Of a stretch of 64,000 nucleotides of DNA, positions 9,801 through 20,358 are shown piece after piece. Each line of letters opens with the position of its first letter. The first letter of the stretch is position 1. Under the pieces are notes generated by a model. It had not been told where the DNA came from. It was given only the letters and a program-made list of their open reading frames with translations, and did no database searches. Position numbers and translations under genes: made by a program. The stretch comes from Flavonifractor sp. An306 (GTDB lineage Bacteria > Bacillota > Clostridia > Oscillospirales > Oscillospiraceae). The stretch spans positions 1 through 64,000 of the forward strand of contig NZ_NFIQ01000003.1 in NCBI RefSeq assembly GCF_002159455.1, read 5' to 3'.

Positions 9801-10438
9801 CCTCCAAGCTCACCGCCACCCAGCTGAAGGGCCGGGGGCTGGACGAGGAGGCGGCGGAGCAGGCCCCCAAGGCCCCCCGCACCCTCACCTTCGGCCGGCC
9901 CCGGTTCGCCGCCGAGGAGTGGGGTCTCACCCCCGCCCAGAAGGGCACTGCCCTTCATCTGGTGATGCAGTACATCGACTTTGAGAAGGCGGGCACCCCG
10001 GAGGGGGCGGCGGCTGAGATCAGCCGACTGGTGGAGGGCCAGTTCCTCACCCCCCAGCAGGGGGAGGCCGCCGATCCCGCCCGCATCGCCGCCTTCTTCC
10101 AGTCCCGGCTGGGCCGGGAGCTGATGGATTCCGTGTCCCTCCGCCGGGAGTTCAAGTTCTCCATCCTGGCGCCCGCCGGGCGGTACTACAAGGCCGCCGG
10201 GGAGGGGGAGCAGGTCCTCCTCCAGGGGGTGGTGGACTGCTACTTTGAGACCCTGGAGGGCATCACGGTGGTGGACTTCAAGACCGACCGGGTGACGGCC
10301 AGAACCGTGCATGAGCGGGCGGAGAACTACCGGCCCCAGCTGGAGGCATACAGCCAGGCCCTGGCCGAGATCACAGGAAGGCCGGTGGTCCGCCGGGCGC
10401 TGTGGTTCTTCGCCCTGGACCAGGCGGTGGAGGTATAA
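6866..10438 (+). CDS. addA: AddA, ATP-dependent helicase/nuclease subunit
   Basis: This is a UvrD-like superfamily 1 helicase fused to a RecB-type nuclease, the partner of AddB. The 1190 residues carry Walker A SAAAGSGKT at 23-31, motif Ia region VITYTKAAAAEL, motif II VDEYQDTN, motif III VGDVKQSIYRFR, motif V/VI region IHKSKGLEFPVV and LLYVAMTRAKEKL, and the nuclease motif VVDFKTDRV near the C-terminus. All key helicase and nuclease residues are present, so it should be active. The ATG follows the symporter stop by 3 nt. The gene ends at 10438, and rpmE then has its own promoter. Confidence 0.96.
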   Translation: MAFSLTGEQQAAVDNRGGGLLVSAAAGSGKTRVLVERLLARVEEGADIDRFLVITYTKAAAAELRGRIVEELSARLAGRPTDGHLRRQATLVYKTQISTIHAFCAQLLRERGQEADVDPDFRLCDEGEAGILMLRALNDVLDARYEDITEGSDFAQLVDTMSAGRDDARLVQIVLDIRGRVQAHPNPGAWLDQQERAFALEGITDPAQTPWGELLLADAAGQAAYWRRRMEEALELCQRDENLEANYAPSIQDTIAALDGFLAGAKAGWDQAAAALPIPFPTVGRKKIVDDPAAAERVKAIRNTCKKRLEKLEDWFSEDGAGLLEGLRAVYPAVRGLFALVKDFEAAYTAEKKWRSLLDFSDLEHLAVALLVGEDGTPTSLARQWGSRYDEIMVDEYQDTNQVQNAIFTALSKDGTNLFLVGDVKQSIYRFRLADPTIFLDKYQRFTPYDQAGDGEERRVILSKNFRSRPEVLEGCNFLFRNIMSVPFGEMDYTDDQALYPGAPYEPDPTYQVELDALDASVTGEEEGEKVARDLLEARFAARRVRELLDNSFPVSDGEGGTRPVRPSDIVILLRSPNTVLRHYALALGEQDIPWEAEGGSDFFSATEVNVALSLLQIIDNPRQDVPLVSVLRSPVYGFTADRLAQLRAASPNTDLYAALEADGGDDCRAFLEELAKLRLGAGDQSSHELLWHLYDRTNLLGIFGAMGEGETRQGNLLALAELARQYEGAGHKGLFRFLTYLTRLRENGSKLALPGVGRSGGGVRIMSIHKSKGLEFPVVLLCGLARQLNREDTRRPILFHPQLGVGPKGLDLERGVEYPTLARTAVARQLEKEMMAEELRLLYVAMTRAKEKLILSVALTGGGKDLAKLAGDGDCPVDPQVLLACQSVGQWVLLAALCRPDAGALRRAAETDVPIPRTDFGPAWDVRFVDGTPFLEGPERFRFAPTQAQEAAEPEHDPAELAERLAWRYPHAASVELPSKLTATQLKGRGLDEEAAEQAPKAPRTLTFGRPRFAAEEWGLTPAQKGTALHLVMQYIDFEKAGTPEGAAAEISRLVEGQFLTPQQGEAADPARIAAFFQSRLGRELMDSVSLRREFKFSILAPAGRYYKAAGEGEQVLLQGVVDCYFETLEGITVVDFKTDRVTARTVHERAENYRPQLEAYSQALAEITGRPVVRRALWFFALDQAVEV

Positions 10439-10458
10439 AAAAATTTTTGAAAAAACCC

Positions 10459-10487
10459 TTGCAATGCCCAAGTTGTTGTGCTATTAT
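10459..10487 (+). promoter_or_regulatory. sigma-A promoter of rpmE
   Basis: TTGCAA (10459-10464), a 17 nt spacer ending in TGC, and TATTAT (10482-10487) give a good vegetative promoter with an extended -10 element, placed just after the addA stop. Confidence 0.8.
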
Positions 10488-10558
10488 GTTCTAGCGTTTA
10501 TAAGGCGTGGAGGTTTGCTGCGCCGCTTCATCCGGAACGAGAAAGAGGTGAACACAAC

Positions 10559-10765
10559 ATGAAGGAAGGCATCCATCCCAACTACGAGCAGACTACGATC
10601 AAGTGCGCCTGCGGCAACGTGATCGAGACCGGCTCCACCAAGAAGGACATCCGCGTCGAAGTCTGCTCCAAGTGTCACCCCTTCTTTACTGGCAAGCAGA
10701 AGATGGTGGATACTGGCGGACGTGTCAGCCGCTTCAACAAGAAGTTCGGCCTGGACAAGAAGTAA
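10559..10765 (+). CDS. rpmE: 50S ribosomal protein L31 (zinc-type)
   Basis: This is a 68-residue large-subunit ribosomal protein. It keeps the four cysteines of the zinc-binding (C+) L31 type: CAC at residues 16-18 and CSKC at 37-40. The N-terminal MKEGIHPNY is typical. ATG 10559 is preceded by AGAGGTGA. It has its own promoter (10459-10487) and terminator (10777-10809), so it is a single-gene unit. In Firmicutes the zinc-type L31 is often paired with a zinc-free paralogue under Zur control. No Zur-like palindrome is evident here and no paralogue is in the window. Confidence 0.97.
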   Translation: MKEGIHPNYEQTTIKCACGNVIETGSTKKDIRVEVCSKCHPFFTGKQKMVDTGGRVSRFNKKFGLDKK

Positions 10766-10776
10766 GCTGGTCAAGA

Positions 10777-10809
10777 GAGCCCGTACCGGAGCCGGTACGG
10801 GCTCTTTTT
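10777..10809 (+). terminator. intrinsic terminator of rpmE
   Basis: Perfect 11-bp stem (GAGCCCGTACC / GGTACGGGCTC) with a 6-nt loop, followed by five T residues. Confidence 0.95.
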
Positions 10810-10851
10810 CATCCGGCACGCATACAATAAGCCTGACAGGAGGGTAACGCC

Positions 10852-11355
10852 ATGTTTGAACGAATCGACCCCAAGAGTCTGGACCAGAATGTGTTTTCCC
10901 TGATCGGAGACCAGTGGATGCTGCTTACCGCCGGAACCGGGGAGAAGTGCAACACCATGACCGCCAGCTGGGGCGGCTTGGGAGTGCTGTGGGGCAAGCC
11001 GGTGGCCACGGTATATATCCGCCCCCAGCGGTATACCCTGGAATTTGTGGAGCGGGAGGAGAAATTCACCCTGGCCTTTTTCGGGGAGGAATACCGGAAG
11101 GCCCTGGCCCTGTGCGGCTCCAAGAGCGGCCGGGACATCGACAAGGTGAAGGAGTGCGGCTTTACCGTGGAGACGGCGGACGGCGCACCCTATTTTGCTC
11201 AGGCCGACCTGGTGCTGGTGTGCAGGAAAGCTTACTGGCAGGACATGGACCCCACCCACTTCCTGGACGGGGAGATCGACGGCAAGTGGTATCCGGAGAA
11301 GGACTACCACCGGATCTTCATCGGCGAAATTGAGACGGTACTGAAAAAGAAATGA
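10852..11355 (+). CDS. flavin reductase-like / flavoprotein, FMN split-barrel family
   Basis: The 167-residue protein resembles the flavin-reductase-like FMN-binding split barrel. It has a strand pattern starting SLIGDQWMLLTAG, then NTMTASWGGLGVLWGKP (the NxMTxSW region typical of these flavin-binding proteins) and VYIRPQRYTLEF. The family includes flavin reductases and uncharacterised flavoproteins of anaerobes. The electron donor and acceptor cannot be predicted. ATG 10852 has AGGAGG upstream. It leads a short same-strand run with hflX 33 bp downstream. No obvious promoter was found between the rpmE terminator and this gene apart from a lone TACAAT. Confidence 0.8.
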   Translation: MFERIDPKSLDQNVFSLIGDQWMLLTAGTGEKCNTMTASWGGLGVLWGKPVATVYIRPQRYTLEFVEREEKFTLAFFGEEYRKALALCGSKSGRDIDKVKECGFTVETADGAPYFAQADLVLVCRKAYWQDMDPTHFLDGEIDGKWYPEKDYHRIFIGEIETVLKKK

Positions 11356-11388
11356 CGCCGGGGCGGCACACCCGGCGCGGAGGAACCA

Positions 11389-12681
<1,293 letters not shown>

Positions 12682-12694
12682 AGAAAGGAGCCGC

Positions 12695-13228
12695 ATGATG
12701 TATCTGGAAACGGAACGCCTGATCCTGCGTCCCTTTACCGAGGAGGACGCCGACGGACTGTACGCCTATGCCAGCCACCCGGAGGTGGGGCCCCCGGCGG
12801 GGTGGAAGCCCCACGACAGCGCGGAGGAGAGTTTGCGGGTGATCCGGGAGATTTTCCAGCCCGCCGACTCCCTGGCGGTGGTCCGCAAGTCCGACGGGCG
12901 GCTTATCGGCTCGGCGGGCTTTGTGGACCGGCACCGCACTGAGCTGGGCACCCCCAGCGAGGAGATCGGCTACTCCCTGGCCCGGGAGTGCTGGGGGCAG
13001 GGCCTGATCCCAGAGGCGGTGGCCGCCATCATCCGCCACGCCTTTACACAGATGGACTATCAGGCCCTGTGGGCGGCCTACTATGACGGAAACCGGAAGT
13101 CCAAGCGGGTGATGCAGAAGTGCGGCATGACCTACCGCCTGTCCCGGGTGGAGCCGGTGGCCCAGCTGGGGGAGACCCGGCTGGCCCATTACTTTGCCAT
13201 CACCAGGAGGGAGTGGGAGCGGACATGA
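12695..13228 (+). CDS. GNAT-family N-acetyltransferase (RimJ/RimL-like)
   Basis: The 177-residue protein begins LETERLILRPFTEEDADGLY, the usual opening of RimJ/RimL-type acetyltransferases. It contains the acetyl-CoA motif A region EIGYSLARECWGQGLIPEAV and the following VMQKCGMTYRLSRVEP. These enzymes transfer acetyl from acetyl-CoA to N-terminal or small-molecule amines. The substrate is unknown. AAAGGAG precedes a double ATG at 12695/12698, and either start is possible. The stop codon overlaps the ATG of the next gene (ATGA), indicating translational coupling with the YigZ-family gene. Confidence 0.88.
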   Translation: MMYLETERLILRPFTEEDADGLYAYASHPEVGPPAGWKPHDSAEESLRVIREIFQPADSLAVVRKSDGRLIGSAGFVDRHRTELGTPSEEIGYSLARECWGQGLIPEAVAAIIRHAFTQMDYQALWAAYYDGNRKSKRVMQKCGMTYRLSRVEPVAQLGETRLAHYFAITRREWERT

Positions 13229-13863
13229 CGGAATATTTCATCCCCACCGCCGCCGCCGAGGCTGAGCTGGTGGAGAAGCGCTCCCGGTTCATCGGCCACG
13301 TCTGGCCGGTGGACAGCGAGGAGGAGGCCCGGGGCTGGATCGAGGCCATGAAGAAGAAATACTACGACGCCCGGCACAACTGCTGGTGCTACCGCATCAA
13401 AGAGGGGGGCGTGGAGCGCTACTCCGATGACGGGGAGCCCCAGGGCACCGCCGGCCAGCCCATGCTCAACGTGTTCCAGCGGGAGGAGGTCACCAACGTG
13501 TGCTGCGTGGTGACCCGGTACTTTGGCGGGGTACTGCTGGGTGCGGGAGGACTGGTGCGGGCCTATACCCAGAGCGCCAAGGACGCCCTGGACGCCGCCG
13601 GGATCTCGGTGGTCCGCCGGTGGGTGGAGGTGCTCGTCCCCTGTCCCTACTCTTTCCTGGAGCGGGTCCGCCAGGAGGTGGAGGCCCAGGACGGTGTGGT
13701 GGGGGACGTGGAGTACGCCGCTGAGGTCACCGTTCACGCCCTGCTTCCGGAGGGCAAGGTGGATGACTTTACATCCCGCCTCACCGAACTTACTGCCGGG
13801 GGCCTGGCTCCCATTGTGGCAGGGGAGCAGTTCCAGGGCGTGCCCAGAAAAAATTATGAATAA
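13225..13863 (+). CDS. YigZ/IMPACT family protein
   Basis: The 212-residue protein belongs to the UPF0029/YigZ (IMPACT N-terminal-like) family. It has the conserved DARHNCWCYRI, YSDDGEPQGTAGQPML and VTRYFGGVLLGAGGLVRAY segments, then a C-terminal DUF1949-like domain. YigZ proteins are often annotated as proline dipeptidases. The biochemical role remains uncertain, and relatives bind elongation-factor or Gcn1-like partners in eukaryotes. The start ATG overlaps the stop of the acetyltransferase gene by four bases. Confidence 0.9.
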   Translation: MTEYFIPTAAAEAELVEKRSRFIGHVWPVDSEEEARGWIEAMKKKYYDARHNCWCYRIKEGGVERYSDDGEPQGTAGQPMLNVFQREEVTNVCCVVTRYFGGVLLGAGGLVRAYTQSAKDALDAAGISVVRRWVEVLVPCPYSFLERVRQEVEAQDGVVGDVEYAAEVTVHALLPEGKVDDFTSRLTELTAGGLAPIVAGEQFQGVPRKNYE

Positions 13864-13958
13864 ATCGTAAACCTTTTGGAAGAAGGAAGGGTTTTTCCGG
13901 AGAAGGGAGTATATAAACGGATAGACGAACGCGAAAAAAGGGAAGGCGGTGACCCTTT

Positions 13959-14963
13959 TTGACATTGAGAGAGCGCACCGAGCAGCGGGAGCGGGAGACT
14001 CTGTCCCCCTACGCCTGCCTGTCCGCCCGATCCAGGGGGCGGCAGCGGCCTATGGAGGACTGCCCCGTCCGCACCTGCTTTCAGCGGGATATTGACCGTA
14101 TCGTCCACTCCAAGGCCTTCCGGCGTCTCAAGCACAAGACCCAGGTTTTTCTGGAGCCGGAGGGGGACCACTACCGTACCCGGATGACCCACACTATTGA
14201 GGTCAGCCGCATTGCCCGCACCATCGCCCGGGGTCTGAGCCTTAACGAGGACCTGGCGGAGGCGGCGGCTTATGGCCATGACCTGGGCCACACCCCATTC
14301 GGCCACGCCGGGGAGCGGGTGCTCAACGAGATCATGCCCGGCGGCTTTGCCCACAACGAGCAGTCCCTGCGGGTGGTGGACCGGCTGGAGAAGGACGGGG
14401 AGGGGCTCAACCTGACCTATGAAGTCCGGCGGGGCATCCTGTGCCACACCGGCCCCAACCGGGCGGAGACGCTGGAGGGTCAGCTGCTCCGTCTGGCGGA
14501 CAAGATCGCCTACATCAATCACGACATTGACGACGCCATCCGGGGGAAGATCATCTATCCCATGGACCTTCCCCTGTCGGTATCCCAGGTGCTGGGCTTC
14601 ACCCACTCGGAGCGGATCAACACCCTGACGGTGGATATCATCACCCAGTCCCAGGGAAAGGACCAGATTCTCCAGTCCCCCGCCTGCCGGGATGCCATGC
14701 ACCAGCTGCGGGAATTCATGTTTGAGTACGTCTACCGCAGCCCGGTGGCCAAGGGGGAGGAGGGCAAGGCCCAGGATATGCTCCGCCGCCTGTTTGAGGC
14801 CTATGTGCGGGATCCGGACAAGCTGCCGCCGGAGTACCAGGCCATCCGGGTGGAGGAGGGCGTGGAACGGGCGGTGTGCGACTACCTCTCCGGCATGACC
14901 GACAAATATGCCGTGGAGCAGTTCGGAGAGCTGTTTATCCCCCATTCCTGGAGCGTCAAATAG
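13959..14963 (+). CDS. deoxyguanosinetriphosphate triphosphohydrolase-like protein
   Basis: This is an HD-superfamily dNTPase of the dGTPase-like (type 2) group, expected to remove triphosphate from deoxynucleoside triphosphates. The 334 residues show the HD metal ligands: His in RMTHTIEVSRIA, His-Asp in YGHDLGHTPFGHAGE, and a distal Asp in DKIAYINHDIDDAI. The best start is TTG at 13959 (MTLRERTEQ), with AAGGCGGTGA a few bases upstream. A second TTG at 13965 is the alternative, and no ATG fits. It precedes dnaG by 66 bp on the same strand, the arrangement common in Clostridia, linking dNTP pools with primase and the housekeeping sigma factor. Confidence 0.92.
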   Translation: MTLRERTEQRERETLSPYACLSARSRGRQRPMEDCPVRTCFQRDIDRIVHSKAFRRLKHKTQVFLEPEGDHYRTRMTHTIEVSRIARTIARGLSLNEDLAEAAAYGHDLGHTPFGHAGERVLNEIMPGGFAHNEQSLRVVDRLEKDGEGLNLTYEVRRGILCHTGPNRAETLEGQLLRLADKIAYINHDIDDAIRGKIIYPMDLPLSVSQVLGFTHSERINTLTVDIITQSQGKDQILQSPACRDAMHQLREFMFEYVYRSPVAKGEEGKAQDMLRRLFEAYVRDPDKLPPEYQAIRVEEGVERAVCDYLSGMTDKYAVEQFGELFIPHSWSVK

Positions 14964-15029
14964 CCCAAAACCGCCTTTTGGTATGAAGGTGGTATCTTTT
15001 GGAAAAGATAGTCGGAAGGAGGGTATGGC

Positions 15030-16811
15030 TTGGCCATCCCGGAACAATTCATTGACGAGCTGGTGGCCCGCAGCGACATTGCCGACGTGGTATCCTCCTA
15101 TGTGCATCTCACCAAGAAGGGGAGCAACCTGTGGGGGCTGTGTCCCTTCCACAGCGAAAAGACCCCCTCCTTTTCCGTCTCGCCGGAGAAGCAGATCTAT
15201 CACTGCTTCGGCTGCGGCAAGGGGGGCGGGGTGATCTCCTTTGTGATGGAGATGGAAAACCTGCCCTTTCCCGACGCGGTGCGGCTGCTGGCCCAGCGGG
15301 CGGGGCTGGAGGTGCCGGACACCGGCACCGACGAGGCGGTCCGGAAAAAGCGGGCCAGAGCGCTGGAGGCCAACAGGCAGGCGGCCCGGTTTTACTACGA
15401 CTATCTCAACAGCCCCGGGGGTCAGCGGGTGCGGGACTATATCGCCCAGCGGCAGATTACCCACCGCTTTGCCGTCCGCTTCGGACTGGGGGCGGCCCCG
15501 GACAGCTGGGATGAGTTGACCCGGGCCCTCACCGCTCAGGGGTTCAGCAAGATGGAGCTTATCGACGCTGGTCTGGCGGTGGCCGGAAAAAACGGCGGCG
15601 TGTACGATAAATTCCGCTCCCGCCTCATGCTCCCCGTCATCGACGTGCGGGGGGAGGTGGTGGGCTTTACCAGCCGGATCCTGCCGGGGGAGGAGGGGGC
15701 CAAGTACCTGAATACCCCGGAGACCATCGTGTTCCACAAGGGCCGACTGATCTACGCCCTCAACCTGGCCAAGAATACCAAGCGGCCCAATCTGGTGCTG
15801 GTGGAGGGCAACATCGATGTCATCACCCTGCACCAGGCGGGCTTTGACAATGTGGTGGCCACCATGGGCACCGCCCTCACCGAGGAGCACGCCCGGATCC
15901 TGGCCCGGTATACCAAGGAGCTGGTGCTGTGCTACGACAACGACGCGGCGGGGAAGCAGTCCACCCAGCGGGTGCTGAACATCCTGAAAAATGCCCAGCT
16001 CAACGTGCGGGTGCTCCAGCTGCCCAACGCCTATGACAGCGAGGGCAAGCCCCTGAAGCAGGACCCGGACGACTTTATCAAGCGGTTTGGTCCGGCGGCC
16101 TTTGAGAAGTGCCTCAATGACAGCGCGGGACAGAACGACTACCGGCTGGGGGATCTGATGAGCCGCCACGACCTGAGCCAGGAGGAGGGCCGTCTGGCCT
16201 ATCTGAAAGAGGCGGTAGGGATCGTGGCCGCCCTCCAGAGCCCCATTGAGCGGGAGATCTATGGCAACAAGGCCGCCGCCGCGGCGGGGATCTCCGGCCA
16301 GGCCTTTGCCCAGGAGGTGGAGCGGTTCCGCAAAAACCGGACCTGGCAGGCCAAGAAGCGGCAGGAGCGCCGGGACCTGACCCCCGCGGTCCGGGTCCAG
16401 CCCAGAGAGCGGGAGCTGCGGTACGACAACGTGCGCTCCGCCCGGGCGGAGGAGGGGGTGCTGCGGCTGCTGCTGCTGGAGCCGGCCCTGTTCCCGTCGG
16501 TGGAGCGGCTGGAGCCGGAGCAGTTTTCCGCCCCGGCCCTGGCGAAGATCTACGGCCTGCTGCGCCAACGCCACCGGGAGGGGCGCAGCGTTCAGCTGGC
16601 CTCTCTGGCGGGGGAGCTGACGCCGGAGGAAATGAGCCGTCTGGTGGAAATTATGGAACAGCCCGAGCGCCTGTCCAACAGCGGGCAGGCCCTGGGGGAC
16701 TACATAGAGATCATAGAAACAGAAGCGCTGAAGCGGGGCGGGTCGGCAGAAGACCCTCTGCTGGCCGCGCGGGAGAAATTCAGAGAGAAAAAAGCGTATG
16801 ATGGAGGATAG
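15030..16811 (+). CDS. dnaG: DNA primase
   Basis: DnaG synthesises RNA primers at the replication fork. The 593 residues show the N-terminal CHC2 zinc finger (CPFH near 37-40 and CFGC near 58-61), the RNA-polymerase domain with the Toprim core ([20 protein letters not shown] and LCYDNDAAG), and a C-terminal DnaB-binding-like region. The start is read as TTG 15030, because GGAAGGAGG lies 7 nt upstream and the sequence then begins [17 protein letters not shown] as expected for primase. The ATG at 15025 is out of frame and too close to the ribosome site. The end overlaps the upstream region of rpoD, whose ribosome site lies inside the last dnaG codons. Confidence 0.96.
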   Translation: MAIPEQFIDELVARSDIADVVSSYVHLTKKGSNLWGLCPFHSEKTPSFSVSPEKQIYHCFGCGKGGGVISFVMEMENLPFPDAVRLLAQRAGLEVPDTGTDEAVRKKRARALEANRQAARFYYDYLNSPGGQRVRDYIAQRQITHRFAVRFGLGAAPDSWDELTRALTAQGFSKMELIDAGLAVAGKNGGVYDKFRSRLMLPVIDVRGEVVGFTSRILPGEEGAKYLNTPETIVFHKGRLIYALNLAKNTKRPNLVLVEGNIDVITLHQAGFDNVVATMGTALTEEHARILARYTKELVLCYDNDAAGKQSTQRVLNILKNAQLNVRVLQLPNAYDSEGKPLKQDPDDFIKRFGPAAFEKCLNDSAGQNDYRLGDLMSRHDLSQEEGRLAYLKEAVGIVAALQSPIEREIYGNKAAAAAGISGQAFAQEVERFRKNRTWQAKKRQERRDLTPAVRVQPRERELRYDNVRSARAEEGVLRLLLLEPALFPSVERLEPEQFSAPALAKIYGLLRQRHREGRSVQLASLAGELTPEEMSRLVEIMEQPERLSNSGQALGDYIEIIETEALKRGGSAEDPLLAAREKFREKKAYDGG

Positions 16812-16815
16812 CCGC

Positions 16816-18150
<1,335 letters not shown>

Positions 18151-18158
18151 GTACAGCA

Positions 18159-18197
18159 ACGGCCCCGGCGGAAAAATCCGCCGGGGCCGTTTTTTTC
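18159..18197 (+). terminator. intrinsic terminator of the dnaG-rpoD unit
   Basis: Perfect 14-bp stem (ACGGCCCCGGCGGA and its complement) with an AAAA loop, followed by a run of seven or more T residues, 9 bp after the rpoD stop. Confidence 0.97.
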
Positions 18198-18226
18198 TGA
18201 AACGATGGGCCATCCTCAGACGAATA
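18198..18226 (+). promoter_or_regulatory. candidate autoregulated ECF promoter
   Basis: TGAAAC (18198-18203), 17 nt, then CGAATA (18221-18226) resembles the AAC-type -35 and CG-type -10 of many ECF-sigma promoters. It lies directly between the rpoD terminator and the ECF gene. This is a pattern match only. Confidence 0.35.
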
Positions 18227-18250
18227 TAGGATAAGAAGGGCGGTGAGGCA

Positions 18251-18778
18251 GTGGAGGAGGAGCAAAAATGGATTCGGGAGATCCAGCGCCGGGGCTCCCG
18301 GCAGGCCGCCGACAGGCTGGTCCAGGCCTACTACGACGAGATCTACCGCTTTGCCTACCGGCAGACGGGGCATAAGGAGGACGCCATGGACCTGACCCAG
18401 ACCATCTTCCTGGCGGTACTCCGGGCTCTGCCCAGCTTTGACAGCCAGAAAGCCTCCTTCCGCACCTGGCTGTACCGCATCGCCGCCCATAAGGCGGTGG
18501 ACGGCCGGCGGAAGGTCCGGGGGGACATTGTGCCCCTGGAGGACGGGGAAACGCCGGATACTGCCGACTTTGCCGCCCAGATCCAGGACCGGGACCTGCT
18601 GGACCGGCTGGAGGAGTATGTCTCCCGCCTGGACCCGGATACCCAGGCGGTGTACCGCCTGCGGCTCTACGGAGAGCGCACCTTTCCCGAAATCGCCGCC
18701 GCCCTGGGCCAGCCGGAGGCGGCGGTAAAAACCCGATACTACCGGCTGATGGCCCGGCTGAGAAAGGAGTTTGGCTGA
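18251..18778 (+). CDS. ECF-type RNA polymerase sigma factor
   Basis: The 175-residue protein is a group 4 (ECF) sigma factor. Region 2 is seen as YYDEIYRFAYRQTGHKEDAMDLTQTIFLAV and FRTWLYRIAAHKAVD, region 4 as LDPDTQAVYRLRLYGERTFPEIAAALGQPEAAVKTRYYRLMARL. The start is GTG 18251 with AAGGGCGGTGAGG upstream. It heads a five-gene operon with the membrane protein, ABC ATPase and two permeases, all within 4.4 kb and mostly overlapping. A cognate anti-sigma factor would be expected next to it, and the following membrane protein is the candidate. Confidence 0.93.
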   Translation: MEEEQKWIREIQRRGSRQAADRLVQAYYDEIYRFAYRQTGHKEDAMDLTQTIFLAVLRALPSFDSQKASFRTWLYRIAAHKAVDGRRKVRGDIVPLEDGETPDTADFAAQIQDRDLLDRLEEYVSRLDPDTQAVYRLRLYGERTFPEIAAALGQPEAAVKTRYYRLMARLRKEFG

Positions 18779-18779
18779 T

Positions 18780-19517
18780 ATGAGAGACTGGAAGGAAGAA
18801 ATGCCCGCCCGATGGGAGCGGGAGGCGGCCATCTCCGCCATTTTGGACCGGGGCCTGGTCCCCAGGCCGGGGCTGGCGGAGATCCTTCGCTCCGCCCTGG
18901 ACGCCCGGGTGCTCTTTTTCGGGGTGGTTGACTGCATTTTTCTGAGCATCCTGGCGGCGGCGCTGCTGCTGATCCCGCTGCTGGCCGCCGCCCTTCAGCT
19001 GCTGTCCCCGGCTCCCGCCCTCTTTCTGGCCTCCCCGGCGCTGTACGCCCTGCTGCTGGGCCTCACCGCCTGGAAGGAGGCCCAGTCCGGCCTGCTGGAC
19101 TGGAAGCGGAGCTGCCGGCTGTCCCTCCAGGTGGTGGCCGCCCTGCGGATGGTGGTGTTCGGCGGCGGCTCGGTGCTGGTGTGTGTGCCGGTGAATCTGT
19201 GGCTGTGGAGGGCCAGAGGGGGCGAGCTGCCCCTGAGCTGGATGCTGGGGGTGTCCCTGTCCAGCCTGTTCCTCTACGGCCTGCTGTCCCTGCTTTGCCT
19301 GGAACGACGGGGACGGGGGCGGCTGATTGCACCGCCGGCCATCTGGGCGGCCCTGGGGGGGCTGCTGCTGATATGGGACGGGGCCTCGGATTGGCTGGCC
19401 GCCCTGCCGGGGGCGGTGTTCCTGGCCCTGGCCGGAGCCGCCCTGGCGCTGTACCTGTTGGAATTGAGACGGTTCTGCCTGGGGCAGAGGAGAGGAGAAG
19501 GCTATGCTTTCAGTTGA
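18780..19517 (+). CDS. six-TM membrane protein, candidate anti-sigma factor
   Basis: The 245-residue protein has an N-terminal soluble segment of about 45 residues (MRDWKEEMPARWEREAAI), followed by roughly six hydrophobic segments and a basic cytosolic tail. I do not recognise a known family. The position immediately after an ECF sigma gene, and a short charged cytosolic N-terminus attached to membrane segments, suggest it may hold the sigma factor at the membrane. It could instead be a third membrane part of the ABC system. The start is ATG 18780, overlapping the sigma stop, with AAAGGAG about 10 nt upstream. Its 3' end overlaps the ABC ATPase gene by 14 bp. Confidence 0.8.
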   Translation: MRDWKEEMPARWEREAAISAILDRGLVPRPGLAEILRSALDARVLFFGVVDCIFLSILAAALLLIPLLAAALQLLSPAPALFLASPALYALLLGLTAWKEAQSGLLDWKRSCRLSLQVVAALRMVVFGGGSVLVCVPVNLWLWRARGGELPLSWMLGVSLSSLFLYGLLSLLCLERRGRGRLIAPPAIWAALGGLLLIWDGASDWLAALPGAVFLALAGAALALYLLELRRFCLGQRRGEGYAFS

Positions 19518-20358
19518 ACATGTGACCAAGCGCTATGGGACGTTTACCGCTCTGGAGGACGTGAATCTGGCCTTTGAGCCGGGGGTGTACGGCCTGCTGG
19601 CCCCCAACGGGGCGGGCAAGACCACCCTCATCAAGCTGCTGGCCACCCTGCTCTTTCCCACGGAGGGGCGGATCCTGTGGGACGGGGAGGACATCCATAC
19701 CCTGGGGGCGGAGTACCGGGGCTTGCTGGGCTATCTGCCCCAGGATTTCGGCTTTTACCCCTCCTACACCGCCCGGCAGTTCCTCCGCTACGCCGCCGCC
19801 CTCCAGTGCCTGCCCAAAGGGGAGGCGGAGGGGCGCATTACGAAACTGCTGGACACTGTGGGCCTGGCCGACGCGGCGGATAAGAAGCTGAAAACCTTCT
19901 CCGGCGGCATGCGCCAGCGTGTGGGTATCGCCGTTGCCATGCTCATAGACCCCAGACTGCTGCTGCTGGACGAGCCCACCGCCGGGCTGGATCCCCGGGA
20001 GCGGGTGCGGTTCCGCAACCTGATCCACGCCCTGGCCGCCGACCGCATCGTGATTCTGTCTACCCACATCGTCTCGGACATCGAGACCATCGCCGGGCAG
20101 ATTGTCCTGTTCAAAGACCACAGGCTCTACTGCTGCGACAGCCCCGCCCGCATCTGCGCCCAGTGGAAGGGCAAGGTGTGGCAGGTGCCGGCGGGAACCG
20201 CCCTGGGGCCGGATCAGCTGGTTCTCAGTGAGGGCCAGAGCGAGGCGGGGCCGGTGCTGCGGGTGCTGAGCGACACGCCCCCGGCGGGGGCCATCCCCGT
20301 GACGCCCGGCCTGGAGGACGCCTTCCTGGCCATCTACCGGGAGGAGGGGCGGGCATGA
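19504..20358 (+). CDS. ABC transporter ATP-binding protein
   Basis: The 284-residue ATPase is of the type that pairs with ABC-2 permeases. Walker A is APNGAGKTT near residues 34-42, the Q-loop YLPQDFGFY, the signature FSGGMRQRV, Walker B LLLLDEPTAGLD, and the H-loop STHIV. The C-terminal 60 residues form the accessory domain typical of drug or lantibiotic exporters. It probably exports a small molecule or peptide, or extracts one from the membrane, together with the two downstream permeases. The ATG lies inside the preceding gene, and its stop overlaps the next start (ATGA). Confidence 0.93.
   Translation: MLSVEHVTKRYGTFTALEDVNLAFEPGVYGLLAPNGAGKTTLIKLLATLLFPTEGRILWDGEDIHTLGAEYRGLLGYLPQDFGFYPSYTARQFLRYAAALQCLPKGEAEGRITKLLDTVGLADAADKKLKTFSGGMRQRVGIAVAMLIDPRLLLLDEPTAGLDPRERVRFRNLIHALAADRIVILSTHIVSDIETIAGQIVLFKDHRLYCCDSPARICAQWKGKVWQVPAGTALGPDQLVLSEGQSEAGPVLRVLSDTPPAGAIPVTPGLEDAFLAIYREEGRA

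Noticed and set aside
5357-10471. 1704-codon minus-strand open frame opposite the symporter and addA
   Set aside because: It has Pro/Gly/Gln/His-rich shadow composition, runs across two real genes, and has no motif.
14967-14985. CCAAAA / TTTTGG hairpin between the dgt-like gene and dnaG as a terminator
   Set aside because: It is AT-rich and short with no following T tract, and the genes appear cotranscribed.
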